Positions 34,566 through 47,284 of a stretch of DNA of 64,000 bases are shown here, piece by piece (within the stretch, counting starts at the first letter, position 1; each line of letters opens with the position of its first letter). The stretch spans positions 33,092,839-33,156,838 of the forward strand of contig OV121091.1 in the NCBI GenBank assembly GCA_921293015.1, read 5' to 3'. Made by a program: the position numbers and the translations under genes. The notes under the pieces were generated by a model. That model did no database searches. It was not told the origin of the DNA and saw nothing but the letters and a program-made list of their open reading frames with translations. The DNA comes from Phorcus lineatus (Eukaryota > Mollusca > Gastropoda > Trochida > Trochidae).

Positions 34566-36265
34566 GTTAGAGAGGCATTAGTTAGCTCATTTGACTTCTG
34601 ATGTAAGGTCTGTGGTTCGATTCTCGCCAGGGACTCGGCAACTTTGTAAATGATTCCAATTGAGCATGTATTTGGAAAAGCCCTTTTCTCTAGGATCACA
34701 ATGAATCACAATTAAAGATGTCGTTGTAAAACATCTCAGGTCAAAATGAAAAATCTGAAATAGTATTATCTGCAACAGACAATTTATTCAGTTTAAGATG
34801 CATTGCAAAAATAACTTCATTTGCGTACGAACAGGAATGAAGCGGGTTTTTAGTAATTAATATATCTGTTATCCTGAAATGAAGGGTTATAGCATCCGCA
34901 TCATTTCCACAATGGAAACTATCAACAAATTATTTCCGCAACGTTTGTAGGATGGAAATCTAAACATTTTATTTCCATTTAGTTTCCGCCAAGTGTAACT
35001 TATTTTATTTTCAGTGGGATAGGTTTCCACATAGATTCCGAGGCTAGGAAATAATGATTCATTTATACAGTTGTGGAAACCGATTGGATTTTGATTTCGA
35101 TCATTTCTGCGACATATCCGGATCCCGAAACTTGTTTCCTAAGGCTTGTGTTGTAAATGTATAGCGTTTTAAGTTTTTGACATTTTTATTTTTGATAGGA
35201 ATTCTAGACCTGAATCAACAGTTTCCTGTTGAACATTTTTACACTCTGTAAGTTAATATACGGCCACTATTAATTTGATACTGATAGTTTGATTACTTTG
35301 AAGTTGATTCTGTTCCGTACGATCATGAAAGCGTATAATATTAACCTCAGATTACATTTTTGGACGACTTCCTGGACAGTGTCCCAAAATGGCAGAGCCT
35401 AACGCTAGCTGAAAGTTGTGTAGAGTGTATTTATCTTGATGGAGACACATATGCCAAACTATTTCAATGGAGTTATCTTAATACCATGGTCATTGATAGT
35501 AGGCCCAATCAGATAAACTTTGTTCAAGAGACGCTGTTAAAAATGAACAGATTTTACAACAAACACTTATTTTCAACTATAGTCTATATTATTACCAACA
35601 ATACAACTAATATAATGACATTATACACAAACACTTAATTACAATCTTTTTCACAAATATCTCACAGCTGACGAACTAGGAAATTGCATTTTTGCATGCA
35701 CTTTGACCCTCATCAATTTATCTGGAAATGTTAAAATTGTTGTCATTAGGGATCATTTAAGAAACATTTATTTTTACAGAAATTTATTTGATTATATTAA
35801 AACATGAATGGAATCATAAAAGTTTTGCTTGCCTTTCCGTATATATGTATCATCTCAAGTTTGGATCCTTCCAGATGATAAAATTGGGCTCGTTCCATCT
35901 TGGAATCCTAAGTTGGAATCTGTATCGAGACGTCGCAATTTTCTCAATATAAAGAAGTTGTCATCCATAAATATTTGTACTTCGTTGATTGAAACCTCTA
36001 AAATTGTGTGTCCCAAATTTGTAATATTTATTAGAGGTGAACAGCTCCGACGTTGGCCTTCCCATCCTAATCATAACATATACTTCAAACTCCTTTCACA
36101 TTTGACTCATAACACATAAGATATACAATCCAACATTGTCAAACATGAATATGATATTCTAAGTCTTTTAGGATGTATTATCATAGGTTTTACTGAAATC
36201 AATAAGAATAATATCTTAAAATTTCTGTTATACACGTGTTGACAAGGATTTCACTCGCTCCTATT
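34566..36265. other. Mostly unassigned; one tRNA-like trace and one short ORF
   Basis: Near 34578-34634 TTAGCTCATTTGAC and GGTTCGATTC resemble tRNA A and B boxes, so a decayed SINE head is possible. An open frame at 35360-35638 (92 codons, starting MDDFLDSVPKWQSL) has plausible composition but no recognised domain, and shows no matched splice borders. The rest is AT-rich without structure. Confidence 0.35.
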
Positions 36266-36273
36266 GCCGTCCC

Positions 36274-37110
36274 GATTCTAATACAAAAGCCCACCCGGAC
36301 AAAATCCCACCCGGACAGAAGCCCATAGGACAAAAGCCCACCCTGACAAAAGCCCACACTAAACCTCAATATACTAGGACAAAAGCCCATACTTGTTTAT
36401 GATATTTTTCAAAAAAAATACAAGGACACAACAGGAGTATAACAGCACTAACAACTTGTGAATACTGAATATGTAATATTCATGAAATTGACATATTGTT
36501 GTCATTACAGAAAAATACATTTTCATAGCATAGCATAAGCATACAAGACCAAGAGTCAACGTCTGTGCATTAGATTCTGAAGTATGGCCTCTTTTGCAGC
36601 ACGTTTGGTCGTGGGTCGTGTGGATTGTCGCTCACCCCTCTCAAACTGGAGTAAACGTGTTGCCACCAAGGCATAATCACGCTGAAATCCTTGAACAGCT
36701 GCCCAAACAGATGGATGGTCTCTGACTTTTGACTCAAGCCAATTTATTGTCAACACACTGCAGTGTGACATTGAGGTGAAACACTTACCTTGGAGTAATT
36801 ACTTTTGACTCAAGCCAATTTATTGTCAACACACTGCACTGCCATACTATTGGTATTCATTCATTGACAAGTGACAATTAAAGTAATCACTTAAGATTTA
36901 ATCTCTTTCAAGACACCACTGATCATGTCACAACATCGTAGTATTTTACACCCATACATGTATATGTACATCAATATATAATTCTCATATGATTGGTGGG
37001 CTTTTGTCCACATACTTAAAAATAGGTGTGGGTTTTATCCGGGTGGGGTTTTGTCCTATGGGCTTTTGTCCTTGTGGGGTTTTGTCCGGGTGGGCTTTTG
37101 TCCGGACACC
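36274..37110 (-). mobile_element. MULE-like DNA transposon with repeat-built inverted ends
   Basis: 837 bp between 8-bp direct repeats GCCGTCCC (36266-36273 and 37111-37118). Both ends consist of reiterated ACAAAAGCCCACCCGG-type units in inverted orientation (left to about 36395, right from about 36990). Between them is a short transposase-like coding remnant. A 36-bp internal direct repeat (TTTTGACTCAAGCC...ACACACTGCA) occurs at 36727 and 36807. Confidence 0.8.
36556..36771 (-). pseudogene. C-terminal tail of a MULE-type transposase
   Basis: 71 codons including INWLESKVRDHPSVWAAVQG, FQRDYALVATRLLQFERG and TTKRAAKEAILQNLMH. The pattern of a Trp/Leu helix, HPSVW, a second helix and a charged tail is what I recall at the C-terminus of metazoan Mutator-like transposases. 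The catalytic DDE region is absent, so the element is a deletion derivative. Confidence 0.5.
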
Positions 37111-37812
37111 GCCGTCCCATCTTAGAATTTCAAAATTTGACTCAAATCTCACTTATTACAGAAACTTTCTAAATAGAAATATGATATTCCGTATCTATAA
37201 GTTAAACTAAGCAATGTGAATAATATGTTGCATATAATACACATGTGGGAAGATGGACAGAGGGTAGTATTTTACCTGTAAGTCACACGGGAGTTACACA
37301 TTTTCCCGGCAATTGATTGATTATTGTGAACCAACGAAAATGAACGTTGGTGCCAACTATTTCATTCATCTTTCAAAACACGTAATTGCACAACTATATA
37401 GAATTTAGGAATTATTGACTTACTACATAATTACGTAAAGTTTAGAATCACAAAGAAAACACATGGTTACGTTCTGTTGTAATGGCGTAATTGACACTGG
37501 AGGTTACGACGTCACATTTCCATAGGTTACGTCACAAGAATTTCAGTTAGAGCCGTCTTGAAGTATTACTGTAGGGCGTTGCTGACCTCTTCAAATTAAT
37601 ACAAAACCCTTACATATAACAATTTTGAATTACGGTTATAAAAGGATAGAATAAACATTCAACAACAACTACATCAAGCTTTTATTTTAAAACTTTTTCA
37701 CTAATGACAGTTGCACAGTGCGTAGGTAAGTGCCAAGTAAAGCTACAGCACATGCATATAGATTTGCAGATTCCCCACTCTTATCCTGTATAGAGAAACT
37801 TTTATTTCTATT

Positions 37813-38932
37813 TGTCACGGTGTAACGATACCTAAACTCAGGTGAGACCCGTTATCCGACAGAAAGATAAGAAAAGAAAATAATCAAGCCAATAAATAAC
37901 TAGAGAGAAGCCAATCCGTGAATCAAGTGATTTATTTGCAGTCAACACAAGACGATAACCGGGTGCAGCAACAAGCTACCCGTAATCCACTCAACAGGAG
38001 TTAACAACTAATTAAGGAAGTCAACAACCCATGAATAAACAAATAGACAAACTGTAGGGAATCACTCTAGCATACCCCAGACGTTGTAACAACAAGATAA
38101 GCTAATGGCCGTCTTAACGAGATAGCATACATAAGACAAAGCAACACTTTGGCGAATATACAAGTGAAGGGAAACGGGGCACGGGTGGACTGACAATAGG
38201 GATGAATAAACAACAAGCACACAGTACTTTAGATTATCCCTAATCACTACTTGAGTGAGTAAATGAATAAGAACACTAGTTTAGTTATAGCAGAACTTAT
38301 CAAATAATGGGAGGGAAGGTAAGGTTAAAACTGTAAGTTCTTAAAGGAAGTGATCACATACTCCAGAAAGGTACGGAGAAAAATGAAGGAATATTAACCT
38401 CACCGATTCACCTCCAGCGTCCCAGGTCCACCCGTGACCTCTCCCAGCAAGGGTCAAGTCAAGACTACTGGTACCAGAGCTTAGCTCGCTATTTATTTGC
38501 TCCGTGCGGACTTCGGAGTAACCATGCCTAGCTCGAAGAACCGAATGGTAGCCTATCGTAAGGATATCGTGAATCTGTGTTTCTTAGCGAAAGTACATTA
38601 TCCCTAGCTCCATAAATATTTAAGGTATGGAGCCTTACAATGGCTTATTGTAAAGGGCGCAAACTCCTCTACAAGAAGATTTAAATATATATAACCTGGG
38701 CATTGGCATATTAATGCTACATGTAAAAAGGCTGAAAAATGGAGCATGAAAATGACATTGGAACATATAAAAATAGCCACAGTCGGCGAATAAAGACATG
38801 AATGATAAAAATAGATACATGAATGTAAAGCACTTAATATGTACTTTCGATATATACAATAATTGATGATATTTTATGAAAGTACATTAGAGGAGAGGCG
38901 AGAAATAGGTCGCACGCTCGAACTGCGTGACA
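37813..38932 (+). mobile_element. Solo LTR (1,120 bp) with 5-bp TSD
   Basis: Fossil LTR bounded by TGTCACG at the left and its complement CGTGACA at the right, flanked by CTATT direct repeats (37808-37812 and 38933-38937). TG...CA termini, a 5-bp duplication and absence of an internal coding region identify a solo LTR left by recombination. Retrotransposon family (Gypsy or Bel/Pao) cannot be told from the LTR alone. Matching target repeats suggest moderate to young age. A fragment of the same family lies at 15573. Confidence 0.82.
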
Positions 38933-38971
38933 CTATTGTATTCGAGTTTAATCTTTTTTAAATACATATGG

Positions 38972-39135
38972 GTAATATAAACAATAACCAACTCATGACG
39001 GGAATTGACAGATTATATTTCCCTCGTTATATTAATTGTGTAATTTCTCGCAAAGGCTCGAGAATTACGGAATTAATATAACTTGGGAAAAATAATCTGT
39101 CATTCCCCGTCACTCAATAGTTATTGTCTAAATTA
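38972..39135. mobile_element. Fold-back element
   Basis: Arms of about 64 bp, 38972-39035 and 39071-39135, pair with few mismatches (ATGACGGGAATTGACAGATT against its complement). The centre (TAATTTCTCG-CAAAGGCT-CGAGAATTA) also pairs, so the whole segment forms one long hairpin. Confidence 0.8.
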
Positions 39136-40369
39136 TATAAAGATAATATGACAGTAAGTGTTTAGGGATTTCTTACAGCTTATTAGGGGTGTCCTTACTT
39201 GGAATCTTCAATATCAAATGAGTTTTGAGTCTTTGAAATTTAAAGAATGGATTGGTTGATGGGAGTTACTTGCCCTTTGCTGCTATCTATCACGTCAGAA
39301 CATGCTTATTTGTACATGTCAGACATTGATATCTGCCAATGCCATTTGAAACAATTAAATTTCTTTTAAGTTTTACTCCATGTATAATTCACATCTACTT
39401 CTTCAGCATCGTCGTGGCTATATATTAAGAATATCTACAAAGTATTGGACAAAGACTGAAGGAAGTAACAAAAAGATGTCTTCTAAAATATTTGCATTAC
39501 AATAATGCAGGGTTACATGTGGACAACAAACAAGGTTAAACAATTCTAGTTCTAGCCTAGCAGTTTAAGATTCAACACGTCGGCACTCAGTGCATTTGAA
39601 AAAGACACTTTGGTGAATAAAAGAACTGCAGATTTTGAATATGTTCTGTTTAAGCTTGATGTCATTTTAAAAACATATCATTTCATTGAAAAGAAAATAA
39701 TGGATGATGAAATGTAAATTTTCTAATGTTAACAACAAACATGCCAAATTAAACAGAAATGAGATCAATTTCAAAAGACTAATCGTTATATTTTCCATCA
39801 GCTGAACATCATTAACCTTACTTCTGAAATTGAGCTTTTAAAAATATACGAAAATTGCGTTGATTTAGGCAGTTGGCCAACACTATTGTGGTTCTTAGAA
39901 GATTTACATCGGGACTTGACATAGAAAACCATGTGTAAATTCACATGAAACATCTACTAGCAGTAAAGTCTTCTTCAAACATACACAGTTTTCCTCCTGG
40001 AAACCAAAAAGTGTGTGAGTTGGTTCATTATCACTCCATCTGTCCTGTTCAAAGTAAGGCGTCCCATCTCCCCATTTAAACTGTTTCAATTCCTTATGGT
40101 AGGTGAGGTCAATCCATACAGTCTAAAATATAAACAAATGGGACAGAGTTGTCAAAATGATATACCCTCACTCATGGTTTCTCATAACTTAACAGAGCTA
40201 AGACTTGACATTTTAGTTTTATGTTCTTTTATGCTCACTGAAATAAAGCAAGTTCGACTTTTGCCATAAAATTTAACACGAAATAGTGTTGATGTCAGCG
40301 CCAGCTAATATACCTTATCAAATGATAATTGCTTTGGCCTCCTATCTCACTGCCTGATGTATACAGTGT

Positions 40370-41110
40370 GATTTTAGAAAGGGTTGAAATCGATTCCTCG
40401 AGTGTGAAGGGCTTTTTTAAAGCCTGTTCTTATGTCTAGATTGTGAAGGGCATGGCAATTGTTTGCATGTTACATTAGCAAGTGGAGGGGTCGATTTCAA
40501 GAATGTGAAAAGCTTTATGTCAAACTGACGGAGCATAGAGGTGATTCCTCTGTTGTGAAGTTCATTTTGCACGTCTTTATATTTAATTCAGTAACTATCA
40601 GTATCCATTCCCAGATTGATTAAAGAGGTCGATTTCATTGATTCATTATTGTTCAGTCGAGTCAAATCAGGATCGATTCCGAGATTGTCAAGCTCTCAGT
40701 TTGTATTTGTATAAACATGAGGGAGTACAGAGCCTGATTTCCAGATTGTGAAGGTCACTGTGCTTATCTAACAAGTGAATGGGTCGACTCAATACGTGTT
40801 GACGTGAAGGAGCATACGGGCCTATTCTTAAGGCATCTCACCACGTCATTGTGTTCATCTAATGGAATAACCTTGTGATTCCCCATTTGTAAAGGGCTTT
40901 AACTCCGCATAAGGTTGGTGAGGAGACAGTTACAGATTGCACAGGTTTCTCAGCTTGTCTTCATTTCGATATTTGATTTATAGGGGTCGGTTATTACATT
41001 GTGAAGCGTTTTCATTTTGTCTCATGTAATTGTTTTTTTGTAATTTGAGGTTATATTTCTGGTTAGCTGAGGGCTTTCAGATCGTCTATATGTACATGGT
41101 ATGGATCAAT
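40370..41110. repeat. Degenerate tandem repeat in CTL2 intron 3
   Basis: Roughly eight loose units, 70 to 100 bp apart, share TCGATTxC, then AGATTGTGAAGGGC and a T-rich GTCTxxxT tail (for example near 40390, 40430, 40485, 40540, 40730, 40885). Too diverged to define a consensus by eye. Confidence 0.5.
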
Positions 41111-42764
41111 TCCTAGATGTCTGATTTCAGGATATCAAATAAGGATCGTCATTAAAGTGACTATTATCTCAGAAACCGTTTTTCCATTTAAGAATTTAAT
41201 TGTTCTTAAACAAAAGTAAACAATTGCCTTGAAATTTCAAAATTATTCAAATTAGTTTGAATCTTATTACGTGTATGACCATAAGCTGCAGTCAACCCAT
41301 TGACTAGGCATTTCTAAAAACATGATGTTTTCACTAGTTTTGTATATCCCAATTTCATTTGATATGTTCTGTTCTGATCTTGTTGAATAATGTATTTGGT
41401 CGCCAATTAAATGGCATGTTTGCCAACCCATGTTGCATATGCAATATGAATATGTTGAAACAACAGGAACAACAAAGAAGTCTAATGATTGTTTGAATGT
41501 CGCATGATTACATAGATCATAAAGGTAGACAATGAACATATTTAGAAAGATATATACTAGAAGATTAAATTCTGTAAGTGTTGTTTGTAACGAGGTGCGA
41601 TTCCTACATTCTGAGGGTTTAAAATCGTTTTTTTATTTTCAATAAATGGTTATCACTATTTCTTTCGATTACGTGTTGGCTATTTATAAGCTTGATTGTT
41701 AAGTTTAGATTTTTCATTTGCTTCACCTATTCAGTTACAATGTTAACCTAACCAAGAATGAGTTTTGACTTTTCAAAAGGTTTATATTACAATGCAGCTG
41801 ATTAGATGTACAGCAGACATTAAACGAACACAAAAATAGAATTTAATTAAGTCAGTTCAATATTTTCCACTCGATATAAATGTTACTGTCCCAGGTTGCA
41901 TGCTCGAGCCTGGCAGCGACGAGGCACCATGCCACTTGTTTAGATAATCAAATCTCTTAAGAGGTCTGGTCTAATGTATCAAATTTTTTTTTTTATATAT
42001 AGTTTCTGATATACACTTACCGACCAAATTCCATGTAAAAATATTTTTCAAATGAGGGCGAAGAGTACAGATAAAAGCCCAAAAGAACACAAGGTCCAGA
42101 TGGAGTTTTCCCCTATATTCTTGAAGAGCATTAGGAATCAAACCTCGAAATCGTTATACATTAACTAAGAGAGTTGTAAGTTCTTCAAAATCACACCTTA
42201 TAGCTTATAGATAGACGGAGATTATATAACAATGTATTTAAACAATCATTTCTTGATTAATACCAAGCATATTCGATCATTTTCCGTTTTAAATTCGATA
42301 CCAAATGGAATTTTAATACTTATTAAGAAGAAAGTTTAAGGTATTACAAATGTGGTACCATAAATATCTCTCCCAACTTATTTTTTTATCTAAGCCTTTC
42401 TGTTTTCAAAAAAACATTCATATAGTCTAATGTAGTCTTTTTGCCGATCATTTTTCCATTGTTCACTTTCTTATTTTTTGTGTACTATATTTTACCTTTT
42501 GGCAATATATTTATTTTTTCATCAAAATCTAATATATTTGATACGAAATAATGTGACAACCATCAACAATCAAGGCTCAGTTTAAAAATCGGTTATAAAA
42601 ATGTCAGTTACTTACACGTTAGATAAATTCAACATTTCAAAAGTTAGCCTCTTGTGATGAACCAGAGGAAACATATCATTTTTGAAAGAAATATGCATTT
42701 AGTCTTTTGGCATTTAAATTTGGATAGGTGAGGAAGAAAGGAAATGTGTCTTCATTGGAATATT

Positions 42765-42940
42765 TTGAGTGAGTGTTTGAGTGGGTTGGGGTTTGACGTG
42801 TTTTCAACAGTATTTAATAAACACGTTGATGAAAAACATCCAAATAAGTGGACAGCGAAAGGATGAAGCAACCGATGGAAAGAAGGCATATTGAGAGAAA
42901 GACACCAGCTTTTGGACCTCACAAACATGAAAAGGTAATA
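42765..42940. repeat. Dispersed repeat family R1, copy 3
   Basis: Left half of the family: GAGTGAGTGTTTGAGTGGG, GACGTGTTTTCAACAGTATT, AATAAACACGTTGATG, ACATCCAAATAAGTGGACAG. In CTL2 intron 3. Confidence 0.6.
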
Positions 42941-44296
42941 AGAGGTGGTAAACAATCTTGAAATGGTGTAATATCCTATATTGTGAGCTCATAATCTACA
43001 GATTGTGGTATAACTCAGATGGTTCGTTACATACATAGATATATGATTATTACATGTTTAGTGTATTCTACTCACAAAATGTTTTTCCAACGAAGATCTG
43101 TTTGAGTATGTCGTCATTGAAGCCCTTTTGGAACTGTGCTAGTGAACCTCTCTCTCCCTTACACTTCAGCTTGGCATCATCAAAAGTAAGGCTTTCAGTA
43201 AAGTACTGGACTGATTTGTCCCTCAAGTCCATCGAACCTCGTATAATAAAACACAGTTTGGTAGTTGTATTTTTATATATAACTATATCTATAATGTCAT
43301 CCTATACCCTTTTGCTACCAGTTAGAAGTATCAATATAATTAGATTATTTCTAAGGAGATAAATCATATGTCTTTACAAATCAGACAAAATGATTTCTAA
43401 TCATAAATAACATTGCATGTTTGCAAATATTTTCCTTTCTTTATAAAAAGAAAAGGATTATCATTTCTGGTCAGAAGTGTTCTAGAAACGTAGCAAGAAT
43501 GGCACCATTCTCATAGGACCACGTTGAGATGGTCTTTGTCACTAGCGAACACATAAATTGTATTGTTGAAGATTTCTCAGGTAAGACTGCAGTATGAATG
43601 TAATCTCCATATACCGAGCCTTCCTTTTGTAAATGCGTGTTAAGAAAAATTTGTGTGATTCTTTTTGAAAGGGACATATCCCAAACATTTAAGGTTACCA
43701 GCTCTTAAACTATCAGCCGCCTACAGTTCACCTCAACATTTTATATTAATGTCTAGAAATTTGGAAAAATCAGAATGGGATATCGAGCGCTGTCTGTGTA
43801 TGATTATTTAGACTCGAATTTCGTACAACATATCTCACCTTCTACGGTTCTGAGTTTGATACAAACTGATTTCGTTGATGTACTGTGTACAACACGTGAC
43901 AGCCTTCTGCAAGATGTGTTGAAATCATTTCGTTCATCCAGGTATCCTGTTGATAATATAATGTATCATTTAATCGAGAGGTCATGAACACCACTGTTTT
44001 TAATTGTGTAAATGTAAATGATGTGAATCTCTGTAAATGTAATAAACAAATAAAATGTTCACTTATGTTTCCTGTTTACCTTAACTTGTTTAGTTACTGT
44101 GTGGTCTTCTGGTATCTTGTTTATCCTGCCCTTATAACAAAGGAGAGCGTCATGACGTAGAATGTGAGATTCGAAAACAAACATTGTTTTGCATATCCAT
44201 TTGCAAATGGGTTCACCAACATAATCTCTGTGCAGGAAAGTTGTTGTCGTAAATGTCGGACACAGAAGACCAAGGAAGATCAAACACGATCTGTAT

Positions 44297-44400
44297 TTCA
44301 TCTGGAAACAAATGAAGATCTAACACATTATGTTTTTCATCTGGAAACAAAAGCAAATCTATAAAACATGTTTTTCATCTGGAAGCAAATCAAAATCAAT
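44297..44400 (-). repeat. Triplicated splice acceptor plus start codon of CTL2
   Basis: On the minus strand the sequence TTTCCAGATGAAAAACAT (or a close variant) appears three times, about 42 to 46 bp apart, ending with the copy that opens the CTL2 frame at 44301. Each contains a polypyrimidine-CAG followed at once by ATG. Confidence 0.8.
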
Positions 44401-45440
44401 CATACATAGTGCCACTTTCCATATCAGTAAGGGTATTCTTCTAAATGAAAACGACTCATTTCAAGGCATAAAAACTGTTTGACCATTTTGACCATGGGCA
44501 TAACCACTGTGTGCACATGATCAAACTTTGTCTGCAAAAGAGAACTATTCTACAGCAGTAAGGTTTGGATGCTATGCTTAACTGAATACATGTACAGTAC
44601 GACCCATGGTTTGCTATTTCCTGCCGCAGTTGTCACTGCAATGCATAGCCACAGTAAAACAAACGAATAATTACGCACCACAATGATTCTATCGTAATTT
44701 TGGAAACTTATTTACTGCAAACTAAAAGACAAACATGGAATGGAAAGCTACAGTATGTCGTATAAATGTAAAAAGGGCGCTAATTTCAACTTCTTAACAT
44801 TACATGTTATTTTTATGATTATCATTAAAAACAAGAAAATATCAAAATTAGATAAGTCTAACGTGTCGATTTGAACTAACTACAGGGCGTAGTTCATGCC
44901 ATATGAAAAATCATAAAACAAAATCTCTGTTACTTTAAAGTTCTTCGTCAGAGTTAGCTTAAATGTCAAACACATAATTCGATGATCGAACATTACAGTT
45001 AATTCTAGTATCTCTTTCATATCGAGAAGGATTTCAAACAAATGTTTATCAACACAAGGAAAACCTCCACTGATATTGAATCAATGTTTAATCCTAGCTC
45101 CAGACAGCGAGTATCCGCTCCGTGACGTCACTAATATACTTGCTGCCATCAGAAGGCTTCAAGGTGAAAAAGCTCTAACACAGCGCGTGCAAACAACGAT
45201 TGATGTCACGCTCTAAAAGTGAAGCTCCTAACTCATAGGATTCAAAATGCAACTCCGAACAACGACTCAAGAAATGAGTACGGCAAACGAAACTTTTTGT
45301 TATTTTATAAAGTTGTCTTTGAATTTTTGAAACATAACAAATTGTCCACCATATACTCATCAAATACAAAATTATATTTGAAGCAAATTACACCAACTTT
45401 TGTAATATTCATAGAATTTCATACGCCTAACGTTTAAAAC
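44400..45440. other. Upstream flank of CTL2, nothing recognised
   Basis: AT-rich with no supported feature besides ordinary low-complexity DNA. Confidence 0.4.
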
Positions 45441-45443
45441 ATA

Positions 45444-45540
45444 CTCTCGAACCAATTTATTTGTATGTAAAATAACAATTTGGTTCGAGATTATCGATGA
45501 CGTCAATTCCTATTGTTGTCAAGAATCTTGACAACAATGC
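45444..45540. repeat. Two nested palindromes
   Basis: TCTCGAACCAA and TTGGTTCGAGA form an inverted repeat around 45446-45492. A perfect 27-nt palindrome with one central base, ATTGTTGTCAAGA-A-TCTTGACAACAAT, lies at about 45513-45539. Confidence 0.85.
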
Positions 45541-45806
45541 CCCCGCAAGGGAAGGCAGGGCTGCTACCGTAGAGGTACTCGAAGGGAAGGCGCCCTGACT
45601 TGGAGGTTGTGTTTATTCAAATTGGAAATCCAAATGCACAACTTATCTTAACCCTCTAAGAATATACATGACAGTTTCATTTATTTAAAAACTTCTTCTT
45701 TGTTTCATTTCAGACATACTTTCAAAAATATATCTTTCGAGATTACCTATCATTAATATTTGAGACGTTAGTTTTAAGAAATTTTGCAGAAAATAAATGT
45801 TTTTAC

Positions 45807-46435
45807 TTAAGAAATGAATTTCATCATATGGTTGTCCACACGGTTATAACCTGTTTGAAACTTGTAAGATAAACTTGTATAACCGGCAAGCTTGCGACGC
45901 CGGTTATACAAAAGTTTATCTTACAAGTTTCAAACAGGTTATAACGTTGTATTTAAAGCGAAAATGCATTCGAAATGCAATTCTATAGCTGCTTGTCGCA
46001 CTGACCTACGTACCGGTTACACCAAGACGGATCTCTACCCGTATTCAGACGCATAAACAAAATAGTTCCAAAGACTCGGTAAAAATGACACTTTTTTATT
46101 CTACAAATAATACATTTTGTGTATCAAAAAACTAACAATGATTATATTTTTGGAAAAAAGTGGAAAATGTAAAGTTTAATTTAAATAGATCAAAGTTAAC
46201 AAATAACACTCGCGTATTTATACTGTCCAGAATCTAGGTGACAGTACAGCGTGTTTTGGCTATGAAGAAAATAGTTCCGGCACGATATCGTATAACCTGC
46301 ATTTACTGAAGGTTATTTTGTATAACCCTCAACTTTGGGTTCATTGAAATGTATACCGATCACATGACCATGTCTGATGCAATCAGAATGCAGCATATCG
46401 TTTACATCACAAAGTCTGAATTTATATAATGTTAA
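45807..46435. mobile_element. Fold-back element F1, copy 1 (arm truncated)
   Basis: Starts TTAAGAAATGAATTTCATC and ends CAAAGTCTGAATTTATA. About 45 bp of the second hairpin arm plus spacer are missing compared with copy 2 at 61796; the break falls at a short AAC shared by both sides. The remaining 480 bp are almost identical to copy 2. Confidence 0.88.
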
Positions 46436-47284
46436 TATTTAAACAACAAAAAATAATAATTTTATGACAAATCATAATTCAATTTGACATATAGAATGTA
46501 AAATTATTCTAATTTGTGATTTGATTTTCATAGAAATTAATACCTTGAAAATACCTTTTCAACTGTGTACAATAAGACCGATGTGTAAGCCCTTTAGCTG
46601 GATGACAACTGCTTGACATGTAGTATATTTTATCCCGTGTGGATTCCCGTCTTCTCTTGAACTTTTTTCATGGACTATATGCTCTACATTCTCTAGAAAT
46701 ATCAAATGCGTAAGATTGTAAGAAAACACCAGGATGTTACAATGTAGCAATCAATTCGCTTACACGGGTAAGAATAACTCCATGCATTGGAAAAATTAGA
46801 CTTATACGAATATGAATATTTTGAAACTGACAATGAGACCTAGACGATTTTCATCATCAATGTTTAGCATTTTCCAAATAAAAGTATTTTTCATAGCTGT
46901 CTATGTGCATGAAATGGTGTTAACATTTGGTTTCAGGAGCTGATAACGTTACCTGTGTACTGTAAAGTGTTGATATTTTTCACGATGCCTATTTTCATTT
47001 GCTAAACTATCACATAGCACTTTTTGAAACTTAGATCATGTTTTTCTGCTTATCTTATTTTTTTACCTTCGTCGAAAATGAGATAAGTTGAACAAAGCTT
47101 CAATGACATAATCAATGAAACCTTATGTAATGTTTTTTGTAACGAAAAATTATAATGTATTGTAAAATTCACAAGAGGAAAGTTATATCTTTCCTTGGTA
47201 AGGAGCAACATCTCTAGTTTTTCATTCACAACCTTTTTGAGTATTTCATCAAAGTTTGCAATTGATGCACTTTTTAGGGTATCA
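46436..47284. other. Intergenic, nothing recognised
   Basis: AT-rich sequence without recognised genes or repeats. Confidence 0.4.

Larger units (their letters stand above)
39904..44301 (-). pseudogene. CTL2: decayed PAN-like/C-type-lectin-like gene
   Basis: All four family exons are found in order on the minus strand: 44301-44080, 43946-43839, 43237-43076, 40122-39904, with acceptors and donors in place. Exon 1 keeps a signal peptide (MKYRSCLIFLGLLCPTFTTT) but the conserved FGCKS is FVFES, losing a module cysteine. Exon 2 is 108 nt instead of 109; the missing base throws the frame into a stop within the exon. Exon 4 is 219 nt instead of 221, two bases missing in GACTGT(GC)ATGG, the CAW codon region. 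Exon 3 is 162 nt, two codons shorter, but in frame. The last exon still reads FKWGDGTPYFEQDRW, NEPTHT and ENCVC. Two independent frame lesions make this a pseudogene unless the assembly is wrong. Expressed exons with other splicing are not excluded. Confidence 0.8.

Noticed and set aside
43054-43362. 102-codon plus-strand frame
   Set aside because: It is the antisense shadow of CTL2 exon 3, whose minus-strand reading matches the family.
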